This document shows, piece after piece, positions 6,702-12,509 of a stretch of DNA of 21,483 nt. The stretch comes from a virus. The notes beneath the pieces were generated by a model. That model did no database searches. It was given only the letters and a program-made list of their open reading frames with translations, and was not told where the DNA came from. The stretch's first letter is position 1; every line of letters begins with the position of its first letter. The position numbers and the translations under genes were made by a program. The DNA is taken from positions 1-21,483 of IMG/VR virus record IMGVR_UViG_3300036978_000205, one strand, 5' to 3'.

Positions 6702-6729
6702 TTCACCCCGGTGAATTGAGCGGTAGAAT
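6702..6729 (+). promoter_or_regulatory. rightward promoter, distant relative of the cassette promoters
   Basis: TTCACC (6702-6707), 16-base spacer, TAGAAT (6724-6729), predicted +1 near 6736. The segment ACCCCGGTGAAT resembles the spacer of cassette copy F (CCCCGGTGAAT at 7366-7373 region), and the spacing equals copies B, C, D and F. The -35 is only a partial match to TTGACA. No hairpin-plus-SD leader follows; instead a terminator lies about 60 bases downstream. Confidence 0.5.
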
Positions 6730-6735
6730 GTAATC

Positions 6736-6825
6736 GCTCTAGGTTTCGCAGCCGCACACTTTAACCACGATGTCAAAGAGTGCAAGGGCAAAGACCGCCA
6801 TATGTAAAAATATCGGCGGTTTTTT
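6736..6825 (+). ncRNA. candidate small RNA (promoter to terminator, about 90 nt)
   Basis: The predicted promoter (6702-6729) and the intrinsic terminator (6794-6825) bracket about 90 bases with no credible open frame. This could be a stand-alone phage small RNA or an attenuated leader for the gene at 6870. I cannot match it to a known RNA family; a tRNA-like reading was tried and failed. Confidence 0.4.
6794..6825 (+). terminator. intrinsic terminator ahead of gene 6870
   Basis: ACCGCC (6794-6799) pairs with GGCGGT (6815-6820); ATAT/ATAT pairing extends the stem past a single bulged C, with loop GTAAAA. TTTTTT (6820-6825) follows. A clear rho-independent terminator on the plus strand, 44 bases before the next start codon. 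Confidence 0.88.
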
Positions 6826-6869
6826 CATTGAAGCCTTGCGTTGTCAATGTTCATTGCTAAGGTGCGGGC

Positions 6870-7373
6870 ATGATGCCAACAACAACAAATGAGAAGCCTA
6901 CATGGAATGACACATGGCAAATGATTCGCGGGCTTTGGACTGAGTGGGATCCAACTCCCCAAACGACTAAGTGGCTGTGGGAGCGATGGATGCCACTCCA
7001 CCAAGACAAATTAATGGATGCGGTGAAGCAACACCGGATGGAAGCCGCATCTGAAAAATCCAATCGACCTGTGTTCAACAGAATCAATGACCTCTACATT
7101 GAACGAACTGTTCAACAACAACTTGTAGTCCACACGCGAGTAGAAAAAGAAAAAATCCAACCGCTGTCTGACAATGATTTCAAGGCGTGGGATATATGGG
7201 CTGCAAAGGTCATGGCAACAGCAACAGCCGAAGAAATCAAAGCGGCTCAAGAGAGTGTTGGTCTGCTTTCAATAACGACTCAAAGAGTTCTCGCTATCGC
7301 TGTTGATCTATACCGGGAAAAGAATCTAACAAAATCTAGAAAAATACCGCCCCGCCCCCTTGCGCCCCGGTGA
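6870..7373 (+). CDS. hypothetical protein, possible replication accessory
   Basis: A 167-residue protein; two adjacent ATGs (6870 and 6873) lie behind AAGG. The first half is Trp-rich and helical (WQMIRGLWTEWDPTP, WLWERWMPLHQDKLMDAVKQH) and ends with a segment of the type RPVFNRINDLY. This layout (helical domain, P-x-x-x-x-I, then a charged helical tail) recalls small phage proteins that load or regulate replicative helicases, but the similarity is weak and only from pattern. The C-terminus is basic and Pro-rich. Its stop lies inside the promoter of cassette copy F, so the next gene is transcribed independently. Confidence 0.7.
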   Translation: MMPTTTNEKPTWNDTWQMIRGLWTEWDPTPQTTKWLWERWMPLHQDKLMDAVKQHRMEAASEKSNRPVFNRINDLYIERTVQQQLVVHTRVEKEKIQPLSDNDFKAWDIWAAKVMATATAEEIKAAQESVGLLSITTQRVLAIAVDLYREKNLTKSRKIPPRPLAPR

Positions 7374-7447
7374 ATCGGTGTTACTCTACTGATGTGACGC
7401 AAGATGCGTTACCCGAACTTGCCGGACGCAAGAACAGGAGACTGACC
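7360..7447 (+). promoter_or_regulatory. promoter/5'-UTR cassette, copy F (rightward)
   Basis: TTGCGC (7360-7365), 16-base spacer with the imperfect dyad CCGGTGAATCGG, TACTCT (7382-7387), predicted +1 at 7394. Hairpin 1 is GUGACGC (7394-7400), loop AAGAU, GCGUUAC (7406-7412). Hairpin 2 is CUUGC (7418-7422), loop CGGAC, GCAAG (7428-7432). AGGAG (7436-7440) and ATG 7448 follow. The only plus-strand copy; it overlaps the 3' end of the upstream gene. Confidence 0.87.
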
Positions 7448-7816
7448 ATGACACAAGTACTTACGATTCTACGACTGCAACCACTTACTGCCCGCGAACA
7501 CGGTTACACGCACGCGAACCATATTGGCTACAGCGATGTGAATCCGTACGAGATTGTGCGGTTTGTGAGTGACAAGTGCATTGAGATCCGCGCCATGAAT
7601 GCTGAACACGCGCCGGATTGGAAGCCTGACTTTGTTGCAGGTGGGTTCTCCGCGATTTGCACGAACAACGGACGGCAGCATTGGGTTTGCACAAGTAACC
7701 CTGACGCACCAATCATCCGTATACGACTCTCCAAGAACAAGGGATGGCGATGCGCGAGTAAGGCTTCTTACCGCCTAAGCCATGAGCCGATTAAACACTA
7801 CGACTACAACTTCTAA
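7448..7816 (+). CDS. conserved phage protein of unknown function, 122 aa
   Basis: Starts at ATG 7448, seven bases after AGGAG, right after cassette copy F. The sequence has a distinctive pattern I associate with a widespread uncharacterised phage family: GYSDVNPYEIVRFVSDKCIEIR fragments near residues 27-49, DWKPDFVAGGFSAICTN around 57-75, a strand pair with RIRLSKNKGW, and the C-terminal ending YDYNF. The fold looks beta-rich. No catalytic residues are known to me. It is the first gene of a unit with 7840, 8300 and 8482. Confidence 0.85.
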   Translation: MTQVLTILRLQPLTAREHGYTHANHIGYSDVNPYEIVRFVSDKCIEIRAMNAEHAPDWKPDFVAGGFSAICTNNGRQHWVCTSNPDAPIIRIRLSKNKGWRCASKASYRLSHEPIKHYDYNF

Positions 7817-7839
7817 ACCCTGACTAGAAAGGATTCCAA

Positions 7840-8316
7840 ATGCAACACGGACACAAAATGAGCGCACCCAAGGTGATGTTGCGAGGCGCGGCAAGAAATT
7901 CCAAGTTGGCGCGGACGGTTGCCAAGATGATTGATGACAATTTAGAAGCGATGTTGAATTGCAACGGACGAGTACGAGCCCGAATAGATCGCTACAACGA
8001 ACGCGAAATTGAACTGATTAAGATCCACAACGAGGCATACATTGCGGTTCTAGAGCAAGGTGGCATGATTGAACACCGCCGAGCAATGGAACTATTGCGT
8101 GCAAATGACCGCATGGCTAATGCTGCGGTGGCGAGTTGGGAGAATCTGCAAAATGAGTTTTACAAGTACGAGAACCTTGGAGATGGCAAGGGTGACTTTG
8201 AGGCTTGGGCAAACGAACGATCCAACGAGCCTGAGCCTGAAATAGAAATGCCTCCTTGCACATGGACTGCGAATTATTTGAAGTCTTTGGAGGCTAGTAA
8301 TGTTTCCGCAAAGTGA
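7840..8316 (+). CDS. hypothetical helical protein, 158 aa
   Basis: ATG at 7840 with AAAGGA upstream; an in-frame Met at residue 7 (MSAPKVMLRG) is an alternative. The protein is mostly long helices with a basic first third (RGAARNSKLARTVAKMIDD) and a regular charged middle (RYNEREIELIKIHNEAYI), compatible with a coiled coil. The C-terminal third is acidic (NEPEPEIEMPP). No known domain recognised. Confidence 0.75.
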   Translation: MQHGHKMSAPKVMLRGAARNSKLARTVAKMIDDNLEAMLNCNGRVRARIDRYNEREIELIKIHNEAYIAVLEQGGMIEHRRAMELLRANDRMANAAVASWENLQNEFYKYENLGDGKGDFEAWANERSNEPEPEIEMPPCTWTANYLKSLEASNVSAK

Positions 8317-8485
8317 AATTGAGTTCAAAGAAGCAATGCCGCGTGATACTGAGGATGTTTTTGTACGAGCCGCATATTGGTTGATTTGGGATGACCGCTA
8401 CGGATGCCCGCAAGGTCTGCCCGCCCGGAAGGTTATGAAATGCTTGAGGGATTTAGTAGTGCAGACAGCGGAGAATTCCAAATGA
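8300..8485 (+). CDS. small hypothetical protein, 61 aa
   Basis: ATG at 8300 follows GGAGG and overlaps the end of the previous gene by 17 bases. The short protein contains an aromatic helix (VFVRAAYWLIWDDRYGCP) and a basic tail. Its stop overlaps the next start as ATGA. Function unknown; kept because of the good ribosome site and coupling on both sides. Confidence 0.65.
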   Translation: MFPQSEIEFKEAMPRDTEDVFVRAAYWLIWDDRYGCPQGLPARKVMKCLRDLVVQTAENSK

Positions 8486-8874
8486 CCGTTGACCGCACCG
8501 GGTGGCTAAGAAAGCCCGTGCGCGGAATAGTTACCTCTGTGAAGCCCTATGCCACCCATGCGCTGTTTGAAACGCATCACGGCAACCACAGACGCAGTTG
8601 GACGAAGATCCACAAGGACTACGCGCAGCCGATTACCCGACTGTGCGTAGTTCTCTTGATGGATGAGGGGTGGTTACTTTGGGGAGTCATTGGAGGGGGA
8701 TTGAAGGGGCTTGATCCATTGCCGCCCATCAAGGTTGGGCAACGAATTCAAATTGATTCAGCCTGTTTGAAGCAACTTCAAAGCGAGTTGTATGTGGACA
8801 CTTCGTACGCTGACAGGATTATTCATGGCAAAGTGATTGTGCAAAATAAGGAATCATTTGCACCCCGTATGTAG
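8482..8874 (+). CDS. hypothetical phage protein, 130 aa
   Basis: Starts at ATG 8482 (MTVDRTGWLRKPVRG) overlapping the previous stop as ATGA, with GGAG about ten bases upstream. Beta-rich, with segments VRGIVTSVKPYATHALFETH, VVLLMDEGWLLWGVI and PPIKVGQRIQID that parallel parts of the leftward protein at 4513-5037, so the two may be distant paralogs. Last gene of the unit from cassette copy F; a promoter-like sequence follows at once. Confidence 0.75.
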   Translation: MTVDRTGWLRKPVRGIVTSVKPYATHALFETHHGNHRRSWTKIHKDYAQPITRLCVVLLMDEGWLLWGVIGGGLKGLDPLPPIKVGQRIQIDSACLKQLQSELYVDTSYADRIIHGKVIVQNKESFAPRM

Positions 8875-8877
8875 ACA

Positions 8878-8900
8878 CGCCCCTCATTCGGGGGTATCAT
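8878..8900 (+). promoter_or_regulatory. promoter for the 8908 operon, with dyad in spacer
   Basis: The -10 is TATCAT (8895-8900); 17 bases upstream is TAGACA (starting near 8872, overlapping the previous stop codon), five of six matches to each consensus hexamer. The spacer contains the dyad CCCC-TCATTC-GGGG. Predicted +1 falls at about 8907, next to the ATG at 8908, so the transcript would be leaderless or nearly so. The same dyad could also form an RNA hairpin, but no U-tract follows. Confidence 0.6.
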
Positions 8901-8907
8901 AAGGTCA

Positions 8908-9171
8908 ATGAAGAAAATCAAAGTTAAGTCCCCTAGTGCGATCAGAGACGCACTTTTGGAAAGGCTCAAGGAGCAAGGGCGATCAAAGTATCGGTTTGGA
9001 ATAGATTGCGTCATCGCTGAAATCTGCCAACACCACACCGTTGACGAAGTCCTTTCAACCACCTCAAAAAAGCAGCGAGTCCCGTCAGTAGCCGTGGCGA
9101 TAGCAATGCTTGAAGCAGCAGATCTTGAGTTATTTATTCAGCCAATCAAAAGGAAGCCCCGTGAAAATTGA
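8908..9171 (+). CDS. HTH (Xre/Cro-like) candidate regulator, 87 aa
   Basis: A small basic protein with a layout like a Cro/C1-type helix-turn-helix: an N-terminal helix (SAIRDALLERLKEQGRSKYRFG), a middle corresponding to helices 2-3 (about 31-53), then PSVAVAIAMLEAADLELFIQP (roughly 58-78), which closely recalls the last helix and C-terminal strand of small Xre-type regulators. The recognition helix region is atypical, so DNA binding is inferred. First gene of the ParB / PP-loop block, overlapping the next gene by 11 bases. It could regulate its own promoter, whose spacer holds a dyad. Confidence 0.6.
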   Translation: MKKIKVKSPSAIRDALLERLKEQGRSKYRFGIDCVIAEICQHHTVDEVLSTTSKKQRVPSVAVAIAMLEAADLELFIQPIKRKPREN

Positions 9172-9733
9172 AGATGTATCGTTAGCCAACCTGACCAATG
9201 ACCCTTCAAATGTGCGGAAGCATGATGAGGCAAACCTGTCTGCCATCAAGGCTAGTTTGGCGAAGTTTGGTCAACAAAAGCCTGTAGTAATCAATAGCGC
9301 GGGAGTCGTGGTCGCGGGGAATGGAACTGTCATGGCAGCGCGGGCTTTAAGTTGGAAAACGATCAAGGCAATTAAGACTGATCTAACCCCATCAATGGCA
9401 ATTGCTTATGCCATCGCCGACAACCGATCCGCTGAGTTGGCTACTTGGGATGACGAGGCTCTGCGGCAGCAAATGGCAGCACTCCAAATTGAAGACGAGG
9501 ATCTAGCCGCAGCCACCGGGTTTGACTACAACGCGCTTCAAAAGATCGCGGATGGTGACACCGCCCCGACAGAAAAAAGTCTAAACCCCGTTATTTCGTT
9601 TACGATCATCTTTGACACGGATGAGCAGCAAGAGGCATGGTTTGAATTTGTCCGGGAATTAAAAGACCGTTACCCGGAGGCAGTTACAAACGGGGAGCGT
9701 CTTGCGGCATTCCTTGAGGATCAAGATTCGTGA
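9161..9733 (+). CDS. ParB/Srx-fold N-terminal domain protein
   Basis: Starts at GTG 9161 behind AAGGA. Residues 1-100 match the ParB N-terminal domain: a first strand and LTNDPSNVRKHD, then a helix (ANLSAIKASLAKFGQQKPVVI) and the nucleotide-binding-type motif VVAGNGTVMAA (50-60), followed by AIADNRSAELATWD. The family can be a DNA-binding CTPase, a nuclease or, in phages, often sits with DNA-modifying enzymes. The C-terminal part (about 125-190; ISFTIIFDTDEQQEAWFEF) is a separate small domain often found in phage members. No centromere-like sites or parA are seen, so partitioning is unlikely. Its stop overlaps the next start (GTGA). Confidence 0.85.
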   Translation: MKIEDVSLANLTNDPSNVRKHDEANLSAIKASLAKFGQQKPVVINSAGVVVAGNGTVMAARALSWKTIKAIKTDLTPSMAIAYAIADNRSAELATWDDEALRQQMAALQIEDEDLAAATGFDYNALQKIADGDTAPTEKSLNPVISFTIIFDTDEQQEAWFEFVRELKDRYPEAVTNGERLAAFLEDQDS

Positions 9734-10776
9734 CACGCATCAAGCGGTTCATTGACAAAGATGTGCTTCAAGCCGCCCGTGAGCGGATAGCGCATATCTA
9801 TGACATCTATGACACGGTTGCCGTCTGCTTTTCAGGTGGCAAGGATTCGCTTGTTGTACTCCACCTTGCCTTGGAAGAGCAGCAGAAGCGAGGCATTGAA
9901 AAACTCAAGATTGTGTTTCGTGACGAGGAGTTAATTCCCGACAGCGTTATCAATTTTGTCAATGAGTACAGGCAGCGCAGCGACATTGATATGCAATGGT
10001 TTTGTGTCCCGTTGAAAAGCGCAAAGTACATCCTTGGCAGGACTTATGATTATGTTCAATGGGCTGAAGACAGAACCCATGTCCGTGAAATACCGCCGTG
10101 GTCAATTAGGTCTGACGCGCCCGGTACGGTCTTTGACCAATACACGATGGATGAGTTTGCTTGCAGGGCATACAAAGGGAAAGTCTGCTTGATGACGGGC
10201 ATCCGGGCTTCTGAAAGCCTCATACGGTTCCGCGCATCCGTAAACAAGTTGAACGAGAATTACCTAACAGCCACCGAATCGCGCCGGATCATGTTGGGAA
10301 AACCAATTTACGATTGGGCTGAGAACGACATCTTTAAGTACCTGTTGGATAACAACATAAAGTACGCTCAGTTGTATGACGCTCAATGCATGGCAGGGGA
10401 GTCTTTGAGAGTTTCAACGCCGCTACACGCTGAAGCAGCCAAGAAACTAGACCGTTGGCGCGTACTTGATCCTGAGTTCTATGACCGCGTCTTGCAGATA
10501 TTTCCTGAAGTGTCTGTGCAAGCCCGGTATTGGGGTGACCTTGATAGAGCCGCTTTGGTCAAAGCCTACGGCAGTAACTTTGAATCAATTAGGCGGTATG
10601 TGACTGAGTGCATCACAGACCAAGCACAGCAGGAAATGGCATTGAAGCGATTGAGTGTCATTGAAAACATGGCAATCAAAAGCCCGCGAATCTACCCGCT
10701 TGACTATGTGTTGAAATACATCATTGCAGGGCAATACAAGCGGATGCTGTTGCCCATGCAGAAGGACAAAGCATGA
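9730..10776 (+). CDS. PP-loop ATPase / PAPS-reductase-like protein (IbrA-like)
   Basis: A 348-residue protein with the PP-loop SGGKDS (35-40) of adenine nucleotide alpha hydrolases, followed by FRDEELIPDSV and later GIRASES (157-163), as in the phosphoadenosine phosphosulfate reductase-like family and its IbrA relatives. PIYDW with a following helix and a C-terminal helical domain (about 240-348) resemble the IbrA type. These enzymes adenylate or handle sulfur- or nucleotide-linked substrates; the reaction here is unknown. The few Cys are not arranged as the iron-sulfur cluster of DndC. GTG start at 9730 overlaps the previous stop; its own stop overlaps the next ATG. Flanked on both sides by ParB-like genes, as IbrA is by IbrB. 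Confidence 0.88.
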   Translation: MTRIKRFIDKDVLQAARERIAHIYDIYDTVAVCFSGGKDSLVVLHLALEEQQKRGIEKLKIVFRDEELIPDSVINFVNEYRQRSDIDMQWFCVPLKSAKYILGRTYDYVQWAEDRTHVREIPPWSIRSDAPGTVFDQYTMDEFACRAYKGKVCLMTGIRASESLIRFRASVNKLNENYLTATESRRIMLGKPIYDWAENDIFKYLLDNNIKYAQLYDAQCMAGESLRVSTPLHAEAAKKLDRWRVLDPEFYDRVLQIFPEVSVQARYWGDLDRAALVKAYGSNFESIRRYVTECITDQAQQEMALKRLSVIENMAIKSPRIYPLDYVLKYIIAGQYKRMLLPMQKDKA

Positions 10777-11291
10777 AAAAAGACCCCATTGATCGGATTG
10801 AGTGGCGTGATGTAAACACCCTCAACGCCAACGATTACAACCCAAATGTCGTTTTGACGCAGGAGATGCGTCTGCTTGAGCGGAGCATCCTTAAAACCGG
10901 GTGGGTGCAGCCTGTTCTTGTCACAGGTGACGGGTTGATTATTGACGGGTTTCACCGCGTCACCCTGTCCAAAATGTCTGACCAACTCAAAAAGGTCTAC
11001 AAGGGAATGGTTCCATGTGCGGTCATGAACATTGACCGACCCGCAGCCATGATCTTGACCATCAGGATGAACCGGGCAAAAGGAAGCCATGTTGCGCTTC
11101 GCATGAGCGACATTGTGTTTGAATTGGTGAACACGCACAACATTGATCCGCAGCAGATAGCACTTGACATTGGCGCAACCCCGGAAGAAATTGAGTTACT
11201 TCTTCAGCAGGATGTGTTCAAAGCCAAGAAGATTGCTGATTGGAAATACAGCAAGGCGTGGGTTCCCGCAGAAACCAAACTGCGAAAATGA
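10773..11291 (+). CDS. IbrB-like ParB-domain protein
   Basis: A 172-residue protein with LNANDYNPNVV (17-27), IDGFHR (57-62) and MNRAKGSHVALRMSDIV (99-115), close to the arrangement of IbrB (ParB fold, DGFHR and NRARGSH segments). The C-terminal helical part (about 120-172; IDPQQIALDIGATPEEIELLL) continues into SKAW, also typical of IbrB. IbrA and IbrB are encoded side by side in Escherichia coli elements, where they act as regulators of the eib genes; their biochemistry is not established. Here the pair is phage-borne. ATGA overlaps at both ends show tight co-translation with the PP-loop protein and the GNAT protein. Confidence 0.85.
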   Translation: MKKDPIDRIEWRDVNTLNANDYNPNVVLTQEMRLLERSILKTGWVQPVLVTGDGLIIDGFHRVTLSKMSDQLKKVYKGMVPCAVMNIDRPAAMILTIRMNRAKGSHVALRMSDIVFELVNTHNIDPQQIALDIGATPEEIELLLQQDVFKAKKIADWKYSKAWVPAETKLRK

Positions 11292-11677
11292 GTGCCGCCT
11301 TCAAGATCACCCCGTGTGACTTCCAATCGATTGCTCACTTGGCTAATAAAGCAGCGGGTGACCGCGTTTCAATTTCTGACACTAAGTTGACAAAGTGGTT
11401 CAAATCAACAGACGAAGACCAAAAAGTCACAGGTTGTGCCGCAGCAATGAAGGTCGCGGGGTGTGGAATCCGGATTAAAGGCGTTTGGGTGAGCCCAAGC
11501 CACAGAAAGAAAGGCATTGGAGAAGCGTTCGTTGATGTCATAACCCGTGATGCAGAGCATAATTGTGTTTCATTTCTTGAGGCTTTTGCTTATAACAAAG
11601 CCTTCTATGAAGCCAAGGGATTCAAAACTACAGGGGTGTTGCCTAACGGCGCATCCAAAATGAGAAAGCCGCTATGA
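11288..11677 (+). CDS. GNAT-family acyltransferase
   Basis: Starts at ATG 11288 (MSAAFKITP) overlapping the IbrB-like stop as ATGA; the earlier frame from 11240 is not needed. Residues 64-78 (KGVWVSPSHRKKGIG) hold the acyl-CoA pyrophosphate loop RKKGIG of GNAT motif A, and NKAFYEAKGFKTTG (103-116) is the motif B region. Substrate not readable. Phage GNAT proteins include DNA base modifiers (Mu Mom) as well as protein acetylases, and its place in this block leaves both open. No secretion signal. Confidence 0.85.
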   Translation: MSAAFKITPCDFQSIAHLANKAAGDRVSISDTKLTKWFKSTDEDQKVTGCAAAMKVAGCGIRIKGVWVSPSHRKKGIGEAFVDVITRDAEHNCVSFLEAFAYNKAFYEAKGFKTTGVLPNGASKMRKPL

Positions 11678-12096
11678 AGTCTTACAATGGATTTACCGCA
11701 GCCGATCGAATGAAAGCATTCAATTGGCTCAAGGATGAGTATGCCAAGAAAACGCGAACGCGACCAACCGTCTGCGATGCCTGTGGTCAAAAAGAGGGCA
11801 TCATTGAAGCGCACAGCGAAGATTATTCGGCACCATATGGAGATCACATCGGCGCGTATGGGTTTTGCTACCGATGCCACATGATGATTCATTGCCGCTT
11901 TAACGCACTACACGCGTGGAACACTTACCGGGACATGGTGTCAGCGGGATATCAATTCCCACCGATACACGCCCGGAACTTCAGAGCCATAACTGATTTC
12001 TTGAACAACCCGCACAACCAAGAGACTTTTGAGCGTAAGGGCGAGGCAAGGACACATACCGTACTTGACACCATTCACAGTAGTGTGGCACAATGA
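11674..12096 (+). CDS. HNH-like zinc protein (probable degenerate HNH endonuclease)
   Basis: 140 residues with CDAC (34-37), AHSEDYSAPYGDH (46-58) and CYRCHMMIH (65-73). The two CxxC knuckles fit a zinc-binding HNH/McrA-like fold, with H47 in the place of the first catalytic His and H69 or H73 near the last. A spacing of this kind is known in phage HNH-like proteins next to terminases, where HNH enzymes can assist packaging by nicking. Whether it cuts is uncertain because the central Asn is not obvious. ATGA overlaps link it to the GNAT gene before it and the terminase small subunit after it. Confidence 0.8.
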   Translation: MKSYNGFTAADRMKAFNWLKDEYAKKTRTRPTVCDACGQKEGIIEAHSEDYSAPYGDHIGAYGFCYRCHMMIHCRFNALHAWNTYRDMVSAGYQFPPIHARNFRAITDFLNNPHNQETFERKGEARTHTVLDTIHSSVAQ

Positions 12097-12509
12097 AACC
12101 AAAGAAGGTCAACAAGCAGCCCCGCGCCAAGGCAAAGGGAACCAAAGACCCGGTCAAACCCGTTGAAACCCTTGATGACATTGAGGGGAAGGGGAGGGTT
12201 CGTTCTGATCTCAGGCTCTTCACACGCGCTATCCGTGAAGGATGGACGGTTGACCCCATGTTCAAGCGGGCAGCGATTCAGCGCACAGCGCAGGTGCTTG
12301 CTGACGCAACCGCCAACCGCCGGGATGTCGCAAGAGCAACTACCACCCTCATGGCTATTGACCGCCTGTCTTTGGACGCGGCAATGGAAGAAGACCGCAT
12401 GAGCCGTCTAGATGCCGGAGAGGTCACAGATCGTGTGCAGGTGATGTCTGACCTAACGGACGATCAACTCACGGCACTTGCCAAGACCATTCGCAATGAC
12501 AAGCGTTGA
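12093..12509 (+). CDS. terS: terminase small subunit candidate
   Basis: The 138-residue protein has a basic, Lys/Pro-rich N-terminal tail (about 1-30) followed by helices (RLFTRAIREGWTVDPMFKRAAIQRTAQVL) and an acidic C-terminus. Position decides the call: it directly precedes and overlaps (14 bases) the large terminase gene. Small terminase subunits bind the packaging site and feed DNA to the motor. The sequence itself is not distinctive. Start at 12093 overlaps the previous stop (ATGA) with no clear Shine-Dalgarno, so coupling is expected. Confidence 0.6.
   Translation: MKPKKVNKQPRAKAKGTKDPVKPVETLDDIEGKGRVRSDLRLFTRAIREGWTVDPMFKRAAIQRTAQVLADATANRRDVARATTTLMAIDRLSLDAAMEEDRMSRLDAGEVTDRVQVMSDLTDDQLTALAKTIRNDKR

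Noticed and set aside
6515-6733. Plus-strand frame of 72 codons in the divergent region
   Set aside because: No ribosome site; it crosses the hairpins and the 6702 promoter; the translation looks like an accidental reading of structured DNA.
6600-6760. tRNA-like arms (GGGTCAAGCCCC and AGCGGTAGAATG)
   Set aside because: No matching acceptor stem, anticodon stem or CCA end could be built around either piece.
1804-7447. Cassette copies as remains of a mobile element
   Set aside because: No terminal inverted repeats, target duplications or transposase; the copies are always placed exactly at gene starts, as expected for a functional leader.
8877-8893. Hairpin CCCC-GGGG as a terminator after 8874
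   Set aside because: No U-tract follows and it fits better as a dyad in the spacer of the 8908 promoter.
9161-9733. A ParABS partition system
   Set aside because: No ParA ATPase next to it and no centromere-like repeated sites; the neighbours are modification-type enzymes.
9730-11291. A full Dnd or Ssp phosphorothioation system
   Set aside because: Only the PP-loop and ParB-type parts are visible; there is no DndA/SspA desulfurase, DndD or DndE, and the cysteine cluster of DndC is not seen.
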